From assembly GCA_949840905.1 (NCBI GenBank), contig CATKXW010000013.1:1-56791 (forward strand): a stretch of DNA of 56,791 bases, read 5' to 3'. Under the pieces are notes generated by a model. That model made no database searches and was not told the DNA's origin. It saw only the letters and a list, made by a program, of their open reading frames with translations. The DNA comes from an uncultured Eggerthellaceae bacterium. Its GTDB lineage: Bacteria; Actinomycetota; Coriobacteriia; Coriobacteriales; Eggerthellaceae. This document shows, in pieces, positions 51,548 to 56,791 of this stretch. Made by a program: the position numbers and the translations under genes. The number at the start of each line of letters is the position of its first letter. Positions within the stretch are counted from its first letter, which is position 1.

Positions 51548-52531
51548 ATGAAACCATATAAGACAGTCATCTATAGCTTCCTGGTAGGCGGCTTGTTCGC
51601 TCTGATCGCTCAGGCTATCCTCGCCGTGTGGCAGGTGGCGTTGACCGACACCCCTATGGCGTTCTTCATCGGTGGTGCCACGCTGGTGTCCATGGGCGTC
51701 ATCGGCTGCATCCTCGGCGGCATGGCGAACTATCAGCATGTAGAGGAGTGGGCCACATTCGGTGCGCTGCTGCCGTTCTCTGGCTTCGCTATGGCTGTGG
51801 GCATGAAGGCCGTCGGCCCGTGGACGAAGAACAACGAGAAGGTCGGCAAGTGCGTGTGGAACGTGGTGTGGTTCGTGCTGTGGTTCAACGTGGTGTTCGC
51901 GGCCATCTGCATCGCTTTGGGCTTCGCGTTCGGCATGGCCGGCATCGAGCCGGCGTTCACCGTGGAGAAGACCACCGGCCCCATCCTGTTCGCCTATGCG
52001 TTCCTGATCGGTGGCGTGCTCGCTGCTCTGTTCCAGATCCTGTTCGTGGCCCTGCGTTCCGTCACGAAGAAGGTCACGCCGCTGCACATCCTGATGACCG
52101 CCTGGATGTGCGGGGCCATCTTCGCCCCGCTCGGCGTTTCCGGCGCGTTGGCCAACTTCTCTGGTGAGGGCTTCTCGGTCATGATCACCGTAGGTGGCTA
52201 CAACATGTACAACGTAGGCTTCGACCTGGCCCTCGGTCATTTCGACGCAGCGCTTCTGCACCTCGGCTCCTTCGCTCTGGCTGTGTTCGGCCTCATGATC
52301 ACGGCGCTGTTCACGTGGATCATCTACAACTGGAACTTCGGTCGCACCCCCATCCATGTGGTGCATGTGGCTCAGGCTCAGCGTGCGGTGGACGAGCTCA
52401 CCAAAGAGCTGCCGCCGGCTGACAACCTGGAGGGCTTCGACTACGACATCGATCCGGAGTACATCGAGGCTGTGAAGAAGGCCCATGCGTCCCAGACCGT
52501 CATCGTGGAAGTGGATGTGGCGCGCGCCTAG
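51548..52531 (+). CDS. SpoVA-like membrane protein
   Basis: 327 residues, about eight membrane segments in two related halves. The first half carries the SpoVAC/SpoVAEb pattern YSFLVGGLFALIAQ, GCILGGMANYQHVEEWATFGALLP and FSGFAMAVGMKAV; the second opens with FLIGGVLAALFQILF. A 60-residue acidic soluble tail follows. In Bacillus, SpoVA proteins form the channel for dipicolinic acid in spores. Nothing else here suggests sporulation. TTGGAGGGA precedes the ATG. A strong terminator follows. Homology is by pattern only; the second half may have diverged. Confidence 0.72.
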   Translation: MKPYKTVIYSFLVGGLFALIAQAILAVWQVALTDTPMAFFIGGATLVSMGVIGCILGGMANYQHVEEWATFGALLPFSGFAMAVGMKAVGPWTKNNEKVGKCVWNVVWFVLWFNVVFAAICIALGFAFGMAGIEPAFTVEKTTGPILFAYAFLIGGVLAALFQILFVALRSVTKKVTPLHILMTAWMCGAIFAPLGVSGALANFSGEGFSVMITVGGYNMYNVGFDLALGHFDAALLHLGSFALAVFGLMITALFTWIIYNWNFGRTPIHVVHVAQAQRAVDELTKELPPADNLEGFDYDIDPEYIEAVKKAHASQTVIVEVDVARA

Positions 52532-52564
52532 CATGGTCGAGCATCGACCTCAAGAGACGCAAGG

Positions 52565-52590
52565 AAGGACGGGGTTTCGGCCCCGTCCTT
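52565..52590 (+). terminator. Intrinsic terminator of the SpoVA-like gene
   Basis: AAGGACGGGG-tttcgg-CCCCGTCCTT, 10-bp perfect stem ending in T residues. A TATACT box just after it probably serves the next gene. Confidence 0.75.
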
Positions 52591-52645
52591 TGCTATACTT
52601 ACGGGAATGCGTTTCGCGCGAGGAACACCTACGGAAAGGTGCAGC

Positions 52646-52942
52646 ATGGGGCACGGGAAGAGCAAGGGTCAACGCCGCATCGAGCAGCAGATCGCAGAGC
52701 TCGAGATGAAGAAGCGCAGCGGCTTGGTTCGCATGGTGTTCGCCATCGTGCTCTTCATCGCGCTGATCGTGGTGAAGACGAACTTGGTGGCTGCGGGCGT
52801 GGAATGGGCCGATAGCACGTTCGCGAGCGGAGTTCTCTTCGCGTTGGCCTTGGTGTTCGCCGGTGTAGCTGGCATGGGCTCGCGTGCATGGGCGGTCTCG
52901 AACCGCAAGATCAAGGACCTGCGGGCGCAGATGCGCTCCTAG
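52646..52942 (+). CDS. Small two-helix membrane protein
   Basis: 98 residues. Basic, Gln-rich amphipathic N-terminus (GHGKSKGQRRIEQQIAEL), two membrane helices (about 30-47 and 60-80), and a basic tail that again looks helical. AAAGGTG precedes ATG 52646. Not recognised; no motif beyond topology. Own terminator-derived promoter upstream; the WYL regulator follows 100 bp later. Confidence 0.7.
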   Translation: MGHGKSKGQRRIEQQIAELEMKKRSGLVRMVFAIVLFIALIVVKTNLVAAGVEWADSTFASGVLFALALVFAGVAGMGSRAWAVSNRKIKDLRAQMRS

Positions 52943-53041
52943 AAGACGGCACGACTTCCGCGAACGGGAGCGTTTCGGTGCCAGACCGTGCCGATCGCCA
53001 CCGCTTTTGCGAACCTCGAGTAGTTGGCGGTGTCAACGATC

Positions 53042-54031
53042 ATGGATAAGAGCGATTCCAAACAACGATTGAAGCTGCTCTACTTGCTGCGCATCCTCTA
53101 TGAAGAGAGCGACGAGGAGAGCGGGCTCACCATGCCGCAGCTGATCGAGCGTTTGGCGGACCATGGCGTGTCGGCTGAGCGCAAGGCGGTCTATCGCGAC
53201 CTAGAGGCACTGCGCGCCTACGGCTTCGATGTCGCCACGTTGCCGCGTCGTCCGGTCCAGTATGCGCTGCGTGGCCGCATATTCAGCCAGGCGGAACTAT
53301 TGCTGCTGGTGGATGCGGTGCAGTCATCTCGCTTTCTCACGAAGACGAAATCTGATAGCCTCGTGCGCTCCTTGCGTACCCTGGCCTCCAAACAACACGG
53401 TCGCACCCTGGCGCGTCATGTGCACGTCGAGGGCCGCATAAAAATGCAGAACGAGTCGGTGTTCTACAATGTTGACGTCATCCAAGAGGCTTTGGCGAAG
53501 AAGCGGAAGGTGTCGTTTCGCTACTTCAAGTACGACGAGCGCAAAGAGCAGCAGCTCCAACGTGCTGGCGAGCGTTATCTGGAGACGCCGGTGGTGCTCA
53601 CCTATGTAGATGGCTGCTATTATCTGGTGGTCTACAATGACAAGCACGCAGGCTTCGCCACCTATCGCGTCGATCGCATGCAATCGCTCATGGTCAGCGA
53701 CGAGCCGGCCACCCGCAACGAAGCCATCGCCTCCTTCGACATCTCCACCTATGAGGCGCGGGTGTTCGGTATGTTCGCCGGGCGTCCGGTGAAAGCTGCG
53801 TTGCGTGTGCATTGTGACGCTATGGGAGCCGTCATCGACAAGTTCGGTCGCGACGTGGAGGTCATGGCCTTGGGCGATGGCTGGGCTCGGGTGTATGTTC
53901 ACGTGATGGAAGCTCCCACGTTCTTCGGGTGGCTCGCGCAGTTCGATTCCACGGTGAGCATCGAGGGCCCTGAGCGTTTGCGCACGGCCTATCGGGATCA
54001 TCTGAGGAGCATTCTGGAAGGGTATGAATGA
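53042..54031 (+). CDS. WYL-domain transcriptional regulator
   Basis: 329 residues. N-terminal winged HTH (LKLLYLLRILYEES, then MPQLIERLADHGVSAERKAVYRDLEALRAYG) and a C-terminal WYL domain (about 140-230) with VSFRYFKYDE, TPVVLTYVDGCYYLVVYND and TYRVDRMQ. WYL domains sense ligands such as nucleotides or ssDNA and control defence and DNA-damage genes in several bacteria. No ribosome site precedes ATG 53042; GTG 53030 or TTG 53024 are alternatives. The radical SAM gene starts inside its stop codon (ATGA), so the two are made together. Confidence 0.85.
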   Translation: MDKSDSKQRLKLLYLLRILYEESDEESGLTMPQLIERLADHGVSAERKAVYRDLEALRAYGFDVATLPRRPVQYALRGRIFSQAELLLLVDAVQSSRFLTKTKSDSLVRSLRTLASKQHGRTLARHVHVEGRIKMQNESVFYNVDVIQEALAKKRKVSFRYFKYDERKEQQLQRAGERYLETPVVLTYVDGCYYLVVYNDKHAGFATYRVDRMQSLMVSDEPATRNEAIASFDISTYEARVFGMFAGRPVKAALRVHCDAMGAVIDKFGRDVEVMALGDGWARVYVHVMEAPTFFGWLAQFDSTVSIEGPERLRTAYRDHLRSILEGYE

Positions 54032-55299
54032 TCGCTGAGAACGAAGCGCTCGCCCGGGCGCGAGCGGAATACGCGGCAGTTGAGGAACGCTATGTGCGCG
54101 CCCTGGAAGAGAAGGGCCTGAAGTTCGCTCCGCGGGGCGAGGGGGAGCACCGTCGTGCCGAGCTGCGTCGGCAGCTGCGCGAGCGGGGCGTGACGTTCCG
54201 TAACGGCGGAGCGTCGCTGTCGGTGGGTTGGCTGTCGCCGGCATGCGTGGAGTGCACGGGCGCTCGCGGCAGCGAGACGTTCTCCACCACCTTCCGCTGT
54301 CATCGCGACTGCTACTTCTGCTTCAATCGTAATCAGGCCGACTACGAGCTGTTCTTCGAGCAAGGCTGTCCTTGGGAAGAGGGGCTGCAGCGGGCTGCGC
54401 AGACCTATGACGACCTGGCTTGCATCGGTCTGACGGGTGGGGAGCCGCTGCTGAACTTGGAGGATTCTCTTGCGTTCCTCGCGCGTGCGACCGAGCTGTT
54501 CCCGAATGCGCGCAAGCGCATGTACACCTCGGGAGATCTGCTCACTGAAGAAGCTGCTGAGCGGCTGCGGGACGCGGGCCTTGATGAGATGCGCTTCAGC
54601 GTGAAAGACGATGACACCGAGGTGCAACAGCAGCGTGTGCTCGACGCCATGGCGCTCGCGAAGCGCTACATCCCCCACGTCATGGTAGAGATGCCGGTGA
54701 TACCCGGCTCCGAAGACGCCATGAAGGCTCTCATGGAGCGGTTTCAAGCCATCGGCATCGATGGCATGAACTTGTTGGAGTTCTGCTTTCCGTTCTGTCA
54801 TTGGGAGGAGTTCGAGAAGCGCGGCTTCACCCTGCGCAACCCACCTTTCGAGGTGATGTACGATTACGGGTATTCCGGCGGCTTGGCCGTGGCGGGCAGC
54901 GAAGAGCTCATCTTGAAGCTCATGGCGTGGGCGATCGATGCGGGCATCAACTTCGGCATGCACTACTGCTCGTTGGAGAACAAGCATCGTAGCGAGATAC
55001 GCCAAAAGAACGAGCGGGCGCGCGGCGCTCATCCGGCGCTGTCCTTCGACGAGGAGGACTTCTTCTTGAAGGCGGCCAAGGTATTCGGTGCGGATGTGGC
55101 GCCGGTGCGCGCTGCTCTCGACGAGCTCGGCTGCGACTGCGCCCTCGAAGACGAGAAAGAGGGGTCGCTCACGTTTCCGCTCGCATTGGCTTCTCAAGTG
55201 GAGGCCGCATGCGGCGATGAGGTGACGGTGCATCGCTGCCTCTTCGTCTACGAGCTGGATGACGAAGGCGCCTACCTCACCGACGTCGCCCTGCGCTGA
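54028..55299 (+). CDS. Radical SAM protein of unknown function
   Basis: 423 residues. Cluster motif Cys91-x3-Cys95-x2-Cys98 (FRCHRDCYFCFN), then LTGGEPLLN for SAM binding and a barrel strand MRFSVKDDD. Two extra Cys pairs, Cys73/Cys76 (PACVECTG) before the motif and CFPFC at about 252-256, and HYCSLENKHRSE later, may hold an auxiliary cluster. The first 55 residues are a charged helix. Not a known maturase or PFL-activase by eye; no peptide substrate gene lies next to it. Coupled to the WYL regulator gene. Function unknown. Confidence 0.82.
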   Translation: MIAENEALARARAEYAAVEERYVRALEEKGLKFAPRGEGEHRRAELRRQLRERGVTFRNGGASLSVGWLSPACVECTGARGSETFSTTFRCHRDCYFCFNRNQADYELFFEQGCPWEEGLQRAAQTYDDLACIGLTGGEPLLNLEDSLAFLARATELFPNARKRMYTSGDLLTEEAAERLRDAGLDEMRFSVKDDDTEVQQQRVLDAMALAKRYIPHVMVEMPVIPGSEDAMKALMERFQAIGIDGMNLLEFCFPFCHWEEFEKRGFTLRNPPFEVMYDYGYSGGLAVAGSEELILKLMAWAIDAGINFGMHYCSLENKHRSEIRQKNERARGAHPALSFDEEDFFLKAAKVFGADVAPVRAALDELGCDCALEDEKEGSLTFPLALASQVEAACGDEVTVHRCLFVYELDDEGAYLTDVALR

Positions 55300-55987
55300 G
55301 CGCTTCTTGTTGTGCGCGCTCATGGTGAACGTGCGCTCTCGTATCGATGACATCGAAGAGCGTTTCTGCCGGACGTTCCATTCTGCTGTTCGCTCGATGC
55401 TCTCTTTGTGGATGAAGGGCTCTCGGCCCTTTGGGCCTGATCAGTATCGCGTCGTTAGGCTTCCTTGACGACGCGCATCGTCTTCGCTCATGGGGCCGAC
55501 CGATCTTGGCGATTTCCGGAAGACCATATGGAGCGGGCAGGATGAATCGAGCACCAAGTTGAGGGTGAGAGGCGCTCAAAACGACCTAAAGAAGGAAGCG
55601 CTACGTCAAGCAACTCAAGATCCCCTCGGCCAAAGTGATGCTCTCTGGTGGGGCGATCGTCGAGGATTCGTCTAGAGAACTCGACAGTGAATTCTTTGAA
55701 CGTCATCTGTCGCTTACGGTAAGGCTCCTCAGGAACTTCATAATCGACGGGAACGAGCGTCTTGCGCTGGACGTTCTCTTTTCGTGCGGTCACGATCCGC
55801 GGAAGACGATCGAAGAATGTGTTTGAAGTCGATTCGAGGGCATGCTATATTCCGGATTGTCGAACTGTAGCTCGATGCTTCGATGTATCGAGTTCACACA
55901 CAATCGAATATCGGATTTCCATTCATCGTCTTGACCTGTATGGAACCGTATGTGAAGAGGGCACTCGTCAGCTTTACATGTGGTTCT

Positions 55988-56016
55988 TTGGGTCAATCCG
56001 GGATTGTGTGTATACA
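55988..56016 (+). promoter_or_regulatory. Candidate promoter of the exported-protein gene
   Basis: TTGGGT (55988-55993), 17 bp, TATACA (56011-56016), which would give a leader of about 115 nt. Confidence 0.4.
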
Positions 56017-56088
56017 GTTCGACGACTGTGGCGGGTGCCCTCCTCACATGTCGTCGAGCTAGAGCAGCCTATCGATGGCGAAGAGAGA

Positions 56089-56129
56089 TTCCTTCCGCAG
56101 TGTTGTGGCCATGCAACTGTCGGAAGGAG
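56089..56129 (+). promoter_or_regulatory. Hairpin that sequesters the ribosome site of the last gene
   Basis: TTCCTTCCG (56089-56097) pairs with CGGAAGGAG (56121-56129), with one G-U pair; an inner GTTG/CAAC helix closes the loop. The right arm contains the whole Shine-Dalgarno sequence GGAAGGAG (56122-56129). Confidence 0.55.
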
Positions 56130-56138
56130 CGGATCGCC

Positions 56139-56791
56139 ATGCGAGTCCCTGTCGCTTCTCTTATCTCGAGCAGCATAGCTCTGCTATTAGCATTCTCTCT
56201 CGTTGCCCTCATGGTCCCGGACATCGCCTGGGCTGAAGAGGATATCGAAGCTGTCTCCTCTGCAGAGCCGAGCGCAGATGCAGAAGCGGACCCCTCTCGC
56301 GCTCCCATCATCAACCAAGAGATAGCGCTCGAGCCGGTCGCGCAGGTCGAATCGACGCGGAAATACCTTCTGGCGAACGCTGTCGAGGGGGCCCATGCCG
56401 TTTCTGTGGTGAACGCCAAGCTGTCCATAGGTGATGAGCCGTTGGGAGAGTCGGTCGTCGTGGGTTCTTTCGTCCAAGATGGCATGACATATGCCATCGA
56501 GCCTGGCGGGGAATCGGTCGCTTTGGTGGCTGTCGACTACAGCAAGCTGCCCGAAGATGCCATCCGAAGGCAGATCCTCGCCATCCCCGATGCCGTCAGC
56601 CCTGATGGCGTCGAATCCTATAGCGTCACCCGCATAGCCACGGGCGCTCTTGCATCCCTCACTAAAGGATCAGCCGATGGCTCCTATGCGGGATGTGAAG
56701 CTCTCCTCGCAGATGAAGAGCTGCTCGCTGAAGCTGGCATCGATGCAGACGAGCTCGCTCGCACCCTGGATCCTGAGCAGGACATGGTCGA
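56139..56791 (+). CDS. Exported protein of unknown function (3' end outside window)
   Basis: The frame is open to the window edge (217 codons). Signal peptide of about 34 residues: MRVPVASLISSS, a long hydrophobic core and a cleavage site after AWA. The mature part begins acidic (EEDIEAVSSAEPSADAEAD) and continues as a mixed domain with no recognised motif. Probably a secreted or surface protein like the one at the window start; whether it ends in a sorting signal is unknown. GGAAGGAG precedes the ATG but is folded into a hairpin. Codon use turns normal again after the gene-poor stretch. Confidence 0.78.
   Translation, partial: MRVPVASLISSSIALLLAFSLVALMVPDIAWAEEDIEAVSSAEPSADAEADPSRAPIINQEIALEPVAQVESTRKYLLANAVEGAHAVSVVNAKLSIGDEPLGESVVVGSFVQDGMTYAIEPGGESVALVAVDYSKLPEDAIRRQILAIPDAVSPDGVESYSVTRIATGALASLTKGSADGSYAGCEALLADEELLAEAGIDADELARTLDPEQDMV

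Larger units (their letters stand above)
55300..56138. other. Long gene-poor stretch of lower GC
   Basis: No open frame here looks like protein on either strand; the short frames at 55488-55793 (minus) and 55635-55826 (plus) oppose each other and lack ribosome sites and recognisable motifs. A hairpin TGAGCGC/GCGCTCA (55297-55322) overlaps the radical SAM stop and may end that operon; another, AAGGGC-tctcg-GCCCTT, sits at 55415-55431. From about 55830 the base composition drops noticeably compared with the rest, ending in the leader of the next gene. It could contain a decayed gene or an unrecognised RNA. Confidence 0.45.

Noticed and set aside
55488-55793. Minus-strand frame of 101 codons after the radical SAM gene
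   Set aside because: No ribosome site, no known motif, overlaps an opposing frame of equal quality (55635-55826), and lies in a stretch of shifting composition.

Overview
The window looks like the chromosome of a strictly anaerobic, high-GC Gram-positive gut bacterium of the Coriobacteriia, most likely Eggerthellaceae. The evidence is a Tat-exported molybdopterin oxidoreductase with ferredoxin and NrfD-type anchor subunits, an enoate-reductase-type flavoenzyme with an Fe-S centre, oleate hydratase, a class B sortase with cell-wall-sorted surface proteins, LuxR-type and WYL regulators, and an accC-asp23-nusB-xseB-dxs housekeeping block. The assignment is inferred from gene content alone. I see no tRNA, rRNA, CRISPR array, insertion sequence or phage gene; the only clear relic is the C-terminal end of a Fic protein.

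Region by region. 1-7.4 kb: end of a surface protein with Cys-rich repeats, beta-carbonic anhydrase, a divergent Rrf2/IscR-like regulator facing an iscS-iscU operon, a large enoate-reductase-like flavoprotein and the Fic remnant. 7.5-16.3 kb: MFS transporter and cysK, an orphan NifX-like protein, PLP aminotransferase, membrane-linked XRE regulator, HAD phosphatase, then merR and an MFS efflux gene joined by a 19-bp-spacer promoter. 16.3-23 kb: an overlapping three-gene operon (esterase, condensation-type acyltransferase, zinc-ribbon membrane protein) divergent from oleate hydratase, then a sortase-type surface protein. 23-30 kb: a coiled-coil/DUF3320-like protein, the three-subunit molybdenum oxidoreductase, a MOSC protein with an elaborate promoter and leader, and a YgbA-like protein. 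30-39.3 kb: MazG, two transporters, LMW phosphatase, patatin, a deoxyinosine-glycosylase-like protein, HAD phosphatase, XRE regulator, GalE, a 39-residue membrane peptide and sortase B. 39.3-45.8 kb: biotin carboxyltransferase and biotin carboxylase joined to asp23, nusB, xseB and dxs. 46-56.8 kb: SAH/MTA-type deaminase, LuxR fragment, EF-G paralogue, divergent endonuclease-IV-like protein, SpoVA-like membrane protein, WYL regulator with a radical SAM enzyme, a gene-free lower-GC stretch, and the start of an exported protein whose Shine-Dalgarno lies in a hairpin.

Functional links. Fe-S assembly (iscS, iscU) and cysteine synthesis (cysK) would supply the many Fe-S proteins here. The MOSC protein probably handles molybdenum cofactor or its sulfur next to the molybdoenzyme. 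Sortase B plausibly anchors proteins with LSxTG-type signals, two of which are in the window. Points most worth following are the acyltransferase operon, the WYL/radical SAM pair, the Phd-like/coiled-coil/DUF3320-like protein, the SpoVA-like protein, the endonuclease-IV homologue with altered metal ligands, and two structured leaders.
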